NCBI GenBank assembly: GCA_029975295.1
Contig: JARKPK010000091.1
Span: forward strand, 1 to 32,230
Origin: Thermoguttaceae bacterium
GTDB taxonomy: Bacteria; Planctomycetota; Planctomycetia; Pirellulales; Thermoguttaceae
Direction: 5' to 3'
Length of the DNA stretch: 32,230 bases
Position 1 is the stretch's first letter, and every line of letters begins with the position of its first letter. Positions 7,283 through 16,552 of this stretch are shown piece by piece. A program made the position numbers and the translations under genes. The notes under the pieces are model-generated. The model saw only the letters and a program-made list of their open reading frames with translations. It was not told the DNA's origin and did not search any database.

Positions 7283-7729
7283 TCAATCAATGGCGGCCAG
7301 TTGAACCCGGGCGCCTTCGAGCCGATGGGCCAGCAATTTGGCCACCTGCGTAAGCAGTCGATAGCCCAGCAACGGATCGCGCTCGCACAGGTCTCGAAGC
7401 TTCGCAGCATCGATCGCGGCCAGTTCAAGCCCTTGGACGGCTGTGGCGATGGCCGTATAGCGATACGGTTCGACAAGGGCCGACCAGCCCAGCAAGTCGC
7501 CGGCCACCAGATTATCGACCGTGCGAAGTTCGCCGTTGCCCAGTTCGTACTGAATGCTCACTTCGCCCTTGAGAATCACCGACAGATGCGCGGCAGGGTC
7601 GCCGCCACGGAACATGATCGTTCCGGCCGGCACGCGTTTCTCCTCGGCCAACATGGCGAGCTGTTTGACGCTTTCGTCGCTGATCTGGGCAAAGTAGGGA
7701 TACCGTCGCAAGACCTCGGGCGAAATCAT
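7283..7729 (-). CDS. Stand-alone cyclic-nucleotide-binding domain protein
   Basis: 148 residues, one CNB domain of the Crp/Fnr or PKA-regulatory kind with no DNA-binding helix-turn-helix. The domain runs almost the full length: RYPYFAQISDESVKQLA, then GGDPAAHLSVILKGEVSI, then the phosphate-binding cassette around GDLLGWSALVEPYRYTA. The usual Glu of the cassette (G-E) is replaced by Trp, so cyclic nucleotide binding is uncertain; this GWSAL variant is known from proteins encoded next to NiFe hydrogenases. ATG at 7729 is chosen because GGGGAG precedes it by 7 bases; a TTG at 7807 also exists and overlaps the protease stop. It probably senses a ligand or a redox partner for the hydrogenase system. 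Confidence 0.85.
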   Translation of the reverse strand: MISPEVLRRYPYFAQISDESVKQLAMLAEEKRVPAGTIMFRGGDPAAHLSVILKGEVSIQYELGNGELRTVDNLVAGDLLGWSALVEPYRYTAIATAVQGLELAAIDAAKLRDLCERDPLLGYRLLTQVAKLLAHRLEGARVQLAAID

Positions 7730-7803
7730 GTTGGAACTCCCCAAAAAAATGTTGTTCTCGCCGACCGCTTCTCCGGAAACGACCGTCGGCACGCCGATCG
7801 GCG

Positions 7804-8271
7804 TCAAACGTCAAACCCGTCGAGCAAATCAATCACGGTCTCCACGGCCCGCGGCAAGGCGGCAGCCACGGCAGGCGTGCAATCGTCGCCGAACGTGAGT
7901 ATATCGACCACCTCGATCCCGACAAGCCGAATCCGTTCGTCGTCGGGCAGTTTGAGGCCGGCTTGCCGTCCGAACGCCAACGCCGTGGGCAAATTGACGT
8001 CGTGGGCCGAGGCGCTTCGCTGCGTGGGAATGGCCGCGGGCGTCAGCACATGGATCGTGCCCGGCTCGGCGCCGGTTTGAATGGCGTCGATCACCACCGC
8101 CCGGTCGAAACCCACCAGTCGCTCCATCAAACGCAGCCCCCCCCAGTAGTCTTCGTCCACCTCGACGCCGGCGCGATCGGCAAGCCTGCTCCGCAACTGT
8201 TCGGCAACGCGCAGCCCGATGCTGTCGTCGCGCACAATCGGGTTTCCCAAGCCTAGAACGAGTGTCTTCAT
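7804..8271 (-). CDS. NiFe hydrogenase maturation endopeptidase (HyaD/HybD/HycI family)
   Basis: 155 residues. These proteases cut the C-terminal tail of the hydrogenase large subunit after nickel insertion. The motif GLGNPIVRDDSIG is at the N terminus (D16 at the place of HybD Glu16), D62 lies in VVIDAIQTG and H90 in SAHDVNLPTAL, giving the three nickel ligands expected from HybD. The ATG at 8271 has no clear Shine-Dalgarno sequence. It is first in the minus-strand set with the CNB gene and hypA. The subgroup cannot be decided without the large subunit, which is not in this window. Confidence 0.9.
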   Translation of the reverse strand: MKTLVLGLGNPIVRDDSIGLRVAEQLRSRLADRAGVEVDEDYWGGLRLMERLVGFDRAVVIDAIQTGAEPGTIHVLTPAAIPTQRSASAHDVNLPTALAFGRQAGLKLPDDERIRLVGIEVVDILTFGDDCTPAVAAALPRAVETVIDLLDGFDV

Positions 8272-8684
8272 CGTCTGTTGTTGGATTGGCCCCGCAAAGC
8301 GCCGAACTCAAAGCGGCCCGCTGCGCATTCAACTTCGCTCCATCGCCCAACCAGAACAACCGCTGCTGCCATTTTGCCGATCCCTCTTGTGGCTGCTTGC
8401 CGCCCCATCGGCCTGAGACTATTATGGCGGCATAGACGCCGGCGTTCGAGCCCGGGCCCTCCCCAAAAGCTGTCGCCATCGGGCGCTGCGAAACGGCGGA
8501 TGCCGGACGAGCCGTCAGGGGCGCCCTCCATCCTGCCCGCTGTTGACAGACCAACCAACCGCCGAAACCAACAGCCCGAAGATCGTCGAGCCGCTGGGCA
8601 GGCGATCCTCGGCCCTGCGTTGTGCCTCGTTCGAATCGGAAGAAAAAACCTGAAGTTTTCAAGCTACCGAGGAGTCGCTGGCCC
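8272..8684. other. Divergent intergenic region without gene
   Basis: 413 bases between the protease start (minus) and the DUF6807 gene (plus). Several open frames exist, but they are Arg/Pro/Ser-rich, lack ribosome binding sites and match nothing I know. I looked for a hydrogenase remnant (CxxC motifs of a large subunit or FeS cluster motifs) and saw none. Confidence 0.4.
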
Positions 8685-9620
8685 ATGTCCTGCCGATTGA
8701 AGCTTCTTGTCGTCGCGTTGATCTGCCAAGCGCCTCTGTTGGCTGCCGCGGCTGAGGTGGTCATTGAGCGATCCAACGAAAAGGCCACGGTGCGTTTGGG
8801 CGGCGAGGTATTCACCGAATATCTCACCTCGTCGGGCAGCAAACCGATCTGTTGGCCGATTATCGCCCCCGGCGGAGTGCATGCAACGCGCAGCTACCCG
8901 ATGGGTCAAAAGCCGAACGAGAAGCAAGACCACATCCATCATCGCTCGCTTTGGTTTACGCATGGCGCCGTCAACGGAATCGACTTTTGGGCCGAAGGAA
9001 AAGCCGCCTGCGGCAAAACGGTTCATCAGCGGTTTATCGAGGCTGGTCCCAACGAAATCGTCAGCGAGAACCTGTGGCAGGGGCCCGACGGCACGAAAGT
9101 CTGCGACGATCGCCGCTCGCTGCGTTTCGGCGGCGACAAGGTGTCGCGCTGGATCGATTTCGACATAACGATCACGGCGAACTACGGCCCGGTCACCTTC
9201 GGCGACACGAAGGAGGGAACGTTCGGCGTCCGCGTAGCCGAGTCGATGAAGGTCGATGCCAAACAAGGCGGTCGGATCATCAACAGCGAAGGAAGAACCG
9301 ACGGCGATGCTTGGGGCAAACAGGCCTCGTGGGTCGATTATCATGGCCCCGCCGACGGCCAAACGATTGGGGTCGCCATATTCAATCACCCCTCAAGTTT
9401 CCGCTACCCGACTTATTGGCACGTCCGGACGTATGGATTGTTTGCCGCCAATCCTTTCGGTGTGCGCGATTTTACCGGCAATAAGCAGGCTGACGGTTCG
9501 CACACGATCCCTCAGGGCCAATCGATCACGCTCCGCTATCGAGTCTATCTGCACCAGGGAGACGAGCGCGAAGGCAAGGTGGCCGAGGCGTTCAAGACCT
9601 ACTGTTCCACGGTCCAATAG
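8685..9620 (+). CDS. Secreted DUF6807 (PmoA-like) protein
   Basis: 311 residues. The N terminus (MSCRLKLLVVALICQAPLLA) is a signal peptide with a cut near AAA-EV. The body matches the DUF6807/PmoA group: TEYLTSSGSKPICWPIIAPGG, DHIHHRSLWFTHGAVNGIDFW (His-rich motif), a beta-rich middle with ESMKVD and GGRIINSEGRTDGDAWG, and VAIFNHPSSFRYPTYWHVR. The name PmoA is historical and does not mean methane monooxygenase. The family is abundant in planctomycetes and is usually linked to carbohydrate use, with no proven activity. GAGGAG-like sequence about 10 bases before ATG 8685 fixes the start. Confidence 0.88.
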   Translation: MSCRLKLLVVALICQAPLLAAAAEVVIERSNEKATVRLGGEVFTEYLTSSGSKPICWPIIAPGGVHATRSYPMGQKPNEKQDHIHHRSLWFTHGAVNGIDFWAEGKAACGKTVHQRFIEAGPNEIVSENLWQGPDGTKVCDDRRSLRFGGDKVSRWIDFDITITANYGPVTFGDTKEGTFGVRVAESMKVDAKQGGRIINSEGRTDGDAWGKQASWVDYHGPADGQTIGVAIFNHPSSFRYPTYWHVRTYGLFAANPFGVRDFTGNKQADGSHTIPQGQSITLRYRVYLHQGDEREGKVAEAFKTYCSTVQ

Positions 9621-10127
9621 ACTGAAGTGCCACGGCAGCGCGCCGCCCCGGGGCCGGCCAATAGACCACATTCGAGGCCGATCATCCACGGGCGACGGCG
9701 CGGCCGAGCAACGTATTCGTGCCTGTTCTCGCTCGGCTGAACTCTCGTAGCGGTCGGTTGTTGGGATCAACCGGCCGATCGCTTCTTCGCGGCTGTTGCT
9801 TCTACCGCACCCATTGCGGCAGAACGCCGAGCACACAAGGTTTCAGTCCGGAGACCGCCGCTGCTGCCTAGCGGAACAAGCCGGGAATCAGCCGCGATTT
9901 CTTTGCGAATCTTGCGGGCCATTTGGGCGGAGGTCGGTCGACGCTCATTCGCGGCAGGCCGAGAACGGATTGGTCGGCAGTCCGGAAGATTAGATTTTTA
10001 TCCAATTACTGCCGCTTCGCTATTTTGCCGATAGCATAGTCTGTCGGCACTCACCCCATGTTATCTCACCCGCGCACAGCATCCATTCTACGCATGCTGT
10101 GTCATTGGTTCAGGAGCAGGAAGGCGG
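9621..10127. other. Spacer with two hairpins
   Basis: 507 bases with no credible gene. A 6-bp hairpin (CGGTTG 9755-9760, CAACCG 9768-9773, loop 7) lies 130 bases after the DUF6807 stop. A second, stronger inverted repeat lies just upstream of the next gene (10075-10101, separate entry). The last 150 bases are more AT-rich than the surroundings, as expected for a promoter, but I could not fix one. Confidence 0.4.
10075..10101. promoter_or_regulatory. Inverted repeat in the leader of the 98-residue gene
   Basis: CACAGCAT (10075-10082) and ATGCTGTG (10094-10101) are perfect 8-bp inverted arms separated by 11 bases, ending 26 bases before the next start codon and just upstream of its GGAAGG ribosome binding site. 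It could be an operator or an RNA hairpin that controls translation. Confidence 0.4.
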
Positions 10128-10424
10128 ATGTTGACCGAGCATCAACAATTCGAGGATGAAACCCAGGTTCAGGATTACATTTACAAGAGGTTGTGCGATC
10201 ACTGCCAGTTGCAAGAGGGGGCGTTTCCAATGACCCGCCGCGTGCTGCGTCGCGGCGGTCGGCCGTGTGCCGTGTACTTCTGTATCCACGGGCCCCGCGC
10301 CACACGATTCACGGCGATTTGGGAAACGGAGCAGAATCGGGTGTTTTTCTACGATTCGGACGGGATGCGATTCGGACAGACCGTATTGCAAACTGCCCTG
10401 CGGCGCGAGCTAGCCGCCGCATAA
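10128..10424 (+). CDS. Small conserved planctomycete-type protein
   Basis: 98 residues, cytoplasmic (no signal or membrane segment). GGAAGG precedes the ATG by about 4 bases. The chain has an acidic N-terminal helix (EDETQVQDYIYKRLCDHCQ), a central basic beta part with CAVYFCIHGPRATRFTAIWE, and RVFFYDSDGMRFGQTVLQ at the end. The alternation of hydrophobic strands suggests a small alpha/beta fold. I recognise no named domain. It lies 158 bases before csrA in the same direction and may share a transcript with it. Confidence 0.75.
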   Translation: MLTEHQQFEDETQVQDYIYKRLCDHCQLQEGAFPMTRRVLRRGGRPCAVYFCIHGPRATRFTAIWETEQNRVFFYDSDGMRFGQTVLQTALRRELAAA

Positions 10425-10582
10425 CGGTGTAGGCAATGGGCGACCGGCAGCACCCCTCTTCGTCGCCTTGGCGAGGGCAGATGAGCAGTCGGACCATAGG
10501 GCCGTCGGTCAGAGGAACAATCGCCCGCCAATGGGATTGTCGGCAGGGCGTATCGCACGTAACAGACAGGGAGGTTGTTCGT

Positions 10583-10771
10583 ATGCTGGTGCTTTCACGG
10601 CGCGAAAGCGAACGGATTCGACTGGGAGATGGGATCGTGGTTACGGTCGTTCGGATCTCCGGCGATCGGGTGCGGTTGGGGATCGAGGCGCCCGAAAACG
10701 TCGCCGTGGTCCGAGACGAGTTGACCCCGAAGCAGACCGAGCGGCAGTCGGCCGATCGCCCGGCCGCCTAG
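10583..10771 (+). CDS. csrA: Carbon storage regulator CsrA
   Basis: 62 residues. CsrA is a dimeric RNA-binding protein that binds GGA motifs near ribosome binding sites and changes translation. Sequence seen: MLVLSRRESERIRLGDGIVVTVVRI, then RLGIEAPENVAVVRDEL with the RNA-contacting L4 and R44. The tail (TERQSADRPAA) is short. AGGGAGG about 10 bases upstream fixes the ATG at 10583 against a longer in-frame reading from 10436. No small regulatory RNA with multiple GGA loops was identified in the window. Confidence 0.95.
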   Translation: MLVLSRRESERIRLGDGIVVTVVRISGDRVRLGIEAPENVAVVRDELTPKQTERQSADRPAA

Positions 10772-10826
10772 TCCGCTCGGTTGCGGCCGATGCGGTTTTT
10801 TGCGATCCGTCCGCAAGAAAGCCCAA

Positions 10827-10857
10827 GGGGCGGCTGCCCGTCGCGAGCGGCCGCCCC
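10827..10857. terminator. Bidirectional terminator-like hairpin between csrA and the next minus-strand gene
   Basis: GGGGCGGC (10827-10834) pairs with GCCGCCCC (10850-10857), and pairing continues inward through a G-U pair to about 11 bp with a 9-base loop. It is in the 170-base gap between two converging genes. It lacks a T tract. Confidence 0.45.
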
Positions 10858-10941
10858 ATGCGGTTTGTCGTCGTTCTATGGCTTCGGTTGCGCGACCGGG
10901 GCCAACAGGCCCTCGCCGCCGCGCGACGCGAATCAGTGTTG

Positions 10942-11157
10942 TTACGTTCGCGGGCGGACCGCGCCGGTCAGACCGCTATAATCGTTGCGGTCCATCGGAT
11001 GCCAAAGCGGCAGACCGCGCAGGATGCGCTCAGCCAGCACGTCGATTTTTTCGCGCGAGCCAGCCGGCGCATCGGTTGGGATGAAGTCCTCACCCTCGGC
11101 AGGCACGAACTCTTCGTCGTGCCCGCATTCTTGAATCGCATCAAACACGTTACGCAT
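10942..11157 (-). CDS. 71-residue conserved planctomycete-type protein
   Basis: Function unknown. The chain is acidic at the N terminus (ECGHDEEFVPAEGEDF) and ends in a striking block, ILRGLPLWHPMDRNDYSGLTGAVRPRT, which I recall as a conserved ending in planctomycete small proteins. No membrane segment. GAGGAG lies 9 bases upstream of the ATG at 11157 and decides this start over an ATG at 11280. A good sigma-70-like promoter lies about 170 bases upstream on the same strand. Confidence 0.75.
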   Translation of the reverse strand: MRNVFDAIQECGHDEEFVPAEGEDFIPTDAPAGSREKIDVLAERILRGLPLWHPMDRNDYSGLTGAVRPRT

Positions 11158-11760
11158 GACAACACACTCCTCGCTGATAAAATAAGTCGCAGGGCGTTGG
11201 GCCAGAAGGACACCTTCGCCACGCCAGACGCGCGGCAGCCCAATCACGGTGCGGCTGTGACAAATATCAAGGGTCATCATCGGCGCAAACGCCGACGAAA
11301 AATCGCCGCAGAGCAGTCAAAGCCCTTTATTTTGGCAAAAACTGCGATTCTGTCAACACCTAATGCGTCGAATCCTTACAGTTCCATAATCACCAGCTCG
11401 CTTTGCGCAAGCGAAAGCCGCACACAAATCCCCACCGGCCCGGTTCGGTCCAATACGGCGTTTGCCACGTCGCCGATTCCCGACTACCCATGCACTGATT
11501 GACGCAAAATGTTTTCTGTGAAGCAGATGCGCCAACAGATTTCGCGTCGCGGCCTTCATGCAGGTGCGCTCTTCTGATGCTCCACGGCGACGATCGGGGC
11601 GGCCACGCTTCTTTTCGATCGCCCGTCGCTGGGGTACATTGGGGCCATCGCCCCCAAAGAAGTCGAAGCGGCGTCACCGCTCTTGTTTGGATACGGGGCA
11701 ACACCGAGCGATGTTCGCCCCTTTCGTGAAAAATTACCCCGGTTGCCACGGTGACCGCAT
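11158..11760. other. Divergent intergenic region
   Basis: 603 bases between the 71-residue gene (minus) and yjbQ (plus). It contains the minus-strand promoter at 11329-11356. The remaining open frames are Arg/Ser-rich without ribosome binding sites. No plus-strand promoter for yjbQ could be fixed. Confidence 0.4.
11329..11356 (-). promoter_or_regulatory. Sigma-70-like promoter for the 71-residue gene
   Basis: Read on the minus strand: a perfect TTGACA (-35, 11351-11356), 16 bases of spacer, then CAAAAT (-10, 11329-11334, four of six). It is in a locally AT-rich stretch and points at the gene starting at 11157, giving a leader of about 165 bases. Confidence 0.5.
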
Positions 11761-12198
11761 ATGTGGTTCAGTCGCGAAGTTCAATTGCCGGCGCTGCCGC
11801 GGGGCATTCATTCAATCACCAATGAGATCGTCGCCGCATTGCCGGAGTTGTCGGGCATCGCCAGCGGGTTGCTGCACATCTTCTTATTGCACACCTCGGC
11901 ATCGTTGACGATTAACGAAAACGCCGATCCGGATGTGTTGCGCGATCTGGATCAATCGCTTGATGCGCTGGCGCCCGAGTCGGCCCGATACCGCCACGAC
12001 GACGAGGGCCCCGACGACATGCCCGGGCACATCAAGAGCTCGCTGCTGGGCTGTTCGCTGACCGTGCCGATTTTTCAGGGCCGATTGCATTTGGGCACTT
12101 GGCAGGGAATCTGCCTGTGCGAGCATCGCCGGCGGTCGGGACGGCGACGGATCATGCTGACCCTTTGCGGCCAAGCCCGCCAGCAAGCCCCCGGCTGA
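11761..12198 (+). CDS. yjbQ: YjbQ/UPF0047 family protein
   Basis: 145 residues, the family's usual size. Motifs in order: HTSASLTINENAD (44-56), DMPGHIKSSLLG (86-97), GTWQGI (112-117) and EHR (121-123), which together form the conserved active-site-like cleft of YjbQ trimers. Members can replace thiamine phosphate synthase in E. coli when over-supplied, so many databases call them secondary thiamine phosphate synthase; the main role is not settled. No strong ribosome binding site is seen before the ATG at 11761. The polymerase subunit gene follows after 113 bases. Confidence 0.9.
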   Translation: MWFSREVQLPALPRGIHSITNEIVAALPELSGIASGLLHIFLLHTSASLTINENADPDVLRDLDQSLDALAPESARYRHDDEGPDDMPGHIKSSLLGCSLTVPIFQGRLHLGTWQGICLCEHRRRSGRRRIMLTLCGQARQQAPG

Positions 12199-12311
12199 TC
12201 GATTGCTCGAAAATGGCCGTTGCCGACAGCCGCCGACCATCGTACGACAGAAGAAGCTCTTTCGTCTGAATGGAGCAACCGATTTATCCGACAAGACGAC
12301 GCTGACGATCG

Positions 12312-13382
12312 ATGTGGCAAGGGGTTTTCGGACACGACCGAGTTGTCGAGCAATTTCGCCGGGCGCTGACGCGCGGGCGATTGGCGGCGGGCTTTCTCTT
12401 CGTCGGGCCGTCGGGCATCGGCAAACGGCTGTTTGCGCGGCGGCTGGCGCAGGCGTTGCTGTGCGGGCGGTCGGGCGAATCGGCGCTTTCGCCGTGCGGC
12501 ATCTGCGAAAGCTGCGTTCAGGCCGCCGCCGGCAGTCATCCCGACATCATCGAGGTGGCCAAGCCGGCAGATCGATCATTCATTCCGCTGGAGTTGCTTA
12601 TCGGCGACAAGGAACACCGGGGCCGGCAGGGACTTTGCTACGAGCTGTCGTTGCGTCCGTTTTTTGGGCGGCGCAAAGTCGCTTTGATTGACGACGCTGA
12701 CGCCCTCAACGCCGAGGGCGCGAATAGCCTGTTAAAAACCCTGGAAGAGCCGCCGCCGGGAGCCGTTCTCATTCTGATTAGCGTCAGCCCGGCCAGACAG
12801 TTGCCGACGATCCGCTCGCGGTGTCAGATCGTGCCGTTTTTTCCGCTTTCGCCCGAAGAAGTCCAGTCGATCTTGCTTGATCGCAAACTGATCGACGATT
12901 TGCCCATGGCGCAGCGCATCGCGTTCTTCTGCGGCGGCAGCGTCGAGCGCGCGTTGGAGTTGAGCGACCCGAGGATTTGGGAGTTCCGTCGTTCGTGGGC
13001 GGCAGGGCTGTCCGAGGCCCGCATCGACAGCGTGGAATGGGCGGCGCGGATTGGGCAGTTTGTCGAGGCGGCCGGCAAAGAAGCGTCCGCCCGGCGCGCC
13101 TGCCTGCGTCAAGTGATCGGCTTTGCCGCCGACTACTACCGCGATCTGCTGCGGGCGGCCTATGCAACGGCGCCGTCGTCGGCGGCAGGCGATGCCGATC
13201 GGCACTGGCAAGCAGCCGTGGCGAAGGGCGTTGCCGAGGCCCGAGCGCTTTACGGCGAAGCATGGGTCGATTCGGCCGCGGAACGGCTCGATCTTTGCCT
13301 GACCGCACGCGAGGCTCTCGATCGGAATGCGAACCAAACGACGTTGATCGAGGCATGGCTCGACAGTCTAGCCGATCGATGA
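12312..13382 (+). CDS. holB: DNA polymerase III delta prime subunit (clamp loader)
   Basis: 356 residues. The protein is part of the clamp loader that opens the sliding clamp. Seen: Walker A GPSGIGKR (32-39, K38), the four-cysteine zinc module C51, C62, C65, C68 (CGICESC), Walker B VALIDDAD (123-130), KTLEEPP (142-148) and the SRC motif (169-171, Ser-Arg-Cys) typical of DnaX/HolB proteins. The C-terminal third is a helical collar-type domain. It follows yjbQ rather than tmk, the partner in many bacteria. No Shine-Dalgarno sequence is visible before the ATG. Confidence 0.9.
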   Translation: MWQGVFGHDRVVEQFRRALTRGRLAAGFLFVGPSGIGKRLFARRLAQALLCGRSGESALSPCGICESCVQAAAGSHPDIIEVAKPADRSFIPLELLIGDKEHRGRQGLCYELSLRPFFGRRKVALIDDADALNAEGANSLLKTLEEPPPGAVLILISVSPARQLPTIRSRCQIVPFFPLSPEEVQSILLDRKLIDDLPMAQRIAFFCGGSVERALELSDPRIWEFRRSWAAGLSEARIDSVEWAARIGQFVEAAGKEASARRACLRQVIGFAADYYRDLLRAAYATAPSSAAGDADRHWQAAVAKGVAEARALYGEAWVDSAAERLDLCLTAREALDRNANQTTLIEAWLDSLADR

Positions 13383-13435
13383 CTCAGCGTGCACAACACC
13401 AATCGCGGCCATGCCCCTGCGGCTTCATCGCACGT

Positions 13436-13993
13436 TCAGCCGATCGGTTCGAGCAAGTCGTCGTCGATCTCGACCGAGGCTCCTTGCTGTAGGAAATCGA
13501 CGACGATCAACAGCCGCGTTCCGCCGCGGCGGTGCAGAACAACGCCTTCGAGTCCGGCCAGCAGCCCCGATCGAACACGCACCCGATCGCCCGGTTGCAG
13601 CCGGCTTTCGACCGTAAGTGGGGCGTTGCTGGCAATCAATTGCGACAACTGCTTCAGATCGAACACCAGCCGATCGGCATCGTGGACGGGCAGCACCCGC
13701 GACACCCGGTTGGTCTTCAGCGATTGCAGTCGCTCGCCTTCGTCGCCCAGCAGGAAGAGATAACCGGAAAAGAGCGGCAGGAACGACTCGATGCGACGCC
13801 CGCGAACGCGCCGCGCCTTCTTAATCTGCGGCAGATAGAAGGGCACCTGCCATTGCCACAACTCGCGCGCAAGCGACTTCTCTTGCCGCGCCTTGGTGTA
13901 GAGAACCCACCAGCTTCGATCTCCCGGCGCAGCGGCCAATTCGTCGAGCAATCGTTCCGGAAACCGTTGCGGCTGTTCGTCGAGGATGGGCAT
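13436..13993 (-). CDS. NusG-family transcription elongation factor paralog
   Basis: 185 residues. Layout: a short N-terminal arm (1-26), an NGN domain starting SWWVLYTKARQEKSLARELW (about 27-120) with FLPLFSGYLFLLGD, and a KOW domain (about 133-160: GDRVRVRSGLLAGLEGVV). The arm and a stand-alone location away from secE/rplK point to a specialised paralog such as RfaH/UpxY/LoaP, which help long operons (often polysaccharide) to be transcribed. ATG at 13993 is preferred; TTG at 14008 is an alternative, and neither has a clear ribosome binding site. It is divergent to glmS, and two dyads lie just upstream. Confidence 0.85.
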   Translation of the reverse strand: MPILDEQPQRFPERLLDELAAAPGDRSWWVLYTKARQEKSLARELWQWQVPFYLPQIKKARRVRGRRIESFLPLFSGYLFLLGDEGERLQSLKTNRVSRVLPVHDADRLVFDLKQLSQLIASNAPLTVESRLQPGDRVRVRSGLLAGLEGVVLHRRGGTRLLIVVDFLQQGASVEIDDDLLEPIG

Positions 13994-14016
13994 AGGGCGA
14001 ATCGCCAATCTGTTTC

Positions 14017-14032
14017 GGACAATTTATTGTCC
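14017..14032 (-). promoter_or_regulatory. 16-bp dyad upstream of the NusG paralog
   Basis: GGACAAT (14017-14023), two bases, ATTGTCC (14026-14032): a perfect 7-bp inverted repeat 24 bases before the nusG-like ATG. A -10-like TACAAT (minus strand, 14038-14043) places a transcription start inside the dyad. A second dyad, AGCGGTC (14043-14049) with GACCGCT (14060-14066), follows immediately. Together they look like an operator region, though the second could be an RNA hairpin. Confidence 0.45.
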
Positions 14033-14223
14033 TCATCATTGTAGCGGTCGGCCGCTTCGGACCGCTATGCCCGTTGCCGGTTTGTCGCAGCAGCGAACCA
14101 ACTTTGCCGCTGAGCGGAACGATCGTGAGGGCGGCGCCAACCCACGCTCAAGACGGCCGAACGCGCCGATTGTAGCGACGGGCGCGGTTGAGCGGATTGA
14201 TATTCTGCCGCGGTAATCGGATG

Positions 14224-14232
14224 TGCTATACT
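14224..14232 (+). promoter_or_regulatory. Extended -10 promoter of glmS, leaderless arrangement
   Basis: TGC followed by TATACT (14227-14232) is an extended -10 element whose expected start point is at or next to the glmS ATG (14240). There is no -35 box at 16-18 bases and no Shine-Dalgarno sequence before the ATG, so the transcript is likely leaderless. Confidence 0.5.
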
Positions 14233-14239
14233 TTGGCGT

Positions 14240-16108
<1,869 letters not shown>

Positions 16109-16157
16109 CGAGGCTCGCGGCAAACGCCCGCCCCGTCCGGCCGGCTCCGGCGATTGC

Positions 16158-16469
16158 TCATGCGCCGCCAACGTAGGCGTCGAAGACTCGCACTTGACGC
16201 CAGTTGCCCGAATGCTCGGCAATGAACCGCGCGTGGCGCGGATGAGCTTGGTAAGCATCGTGCGCAGCCTTGTCGGTGAACACCACGCAAAGGGCCACAT
16301 GGAACTGGTCGTCGTTGACCGCGCGGGCGAACTCCACGGCGCGACTGCCTGCGGCGAAAAACACTTCGCCCTCGTGGCCGGCCAACTCGTGCCGACAACC
16401 GGCGACCAAGCGTTCAACGGCCGCCGGCGAATCGTCCTTCAACGTAAAGAAAACCATGTGCGCCAGCAT
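16158..16469 (-). CDS. Dabb (stress-responsive alpha/beta-barrel) domain protein
   Basis: 103 residues. The start MLAHMVFFTLKDDSP, the middle FHVALCVVFTDKAAHDAYQAHP, and HARFIAEHSGNWRQVRVFD are the ferredoxin-like dimer pattern of the Dabb family. Members are small dimers of mostly unknown function; some act in polyketide or aromatic metabolism. GAGGA 8 bases upstream of ATG 16469 decides the start over a much longer in-frame reading. It converges with glmS with 49 bases between stops. Confidence 0.88.
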   Translation of the reverse strand: MLAHMVFFTLKDDSPAAVERLVAGCRHELAGHEGEVFFAAGSRAVEFARAVNDDQFHVALCVVFTDKAAHDAYQAHPRHARFIAEHSGNWRQVRVFDAYVGGA

Positions 16470-16552
16470 GACGGCGTTCCTCGTTCGATGTGATGTTCTG
16501 TTCATCCGGGCTCCGACGCGATCGACGGCTGCCCAACGAAGCTGCAATCGCT

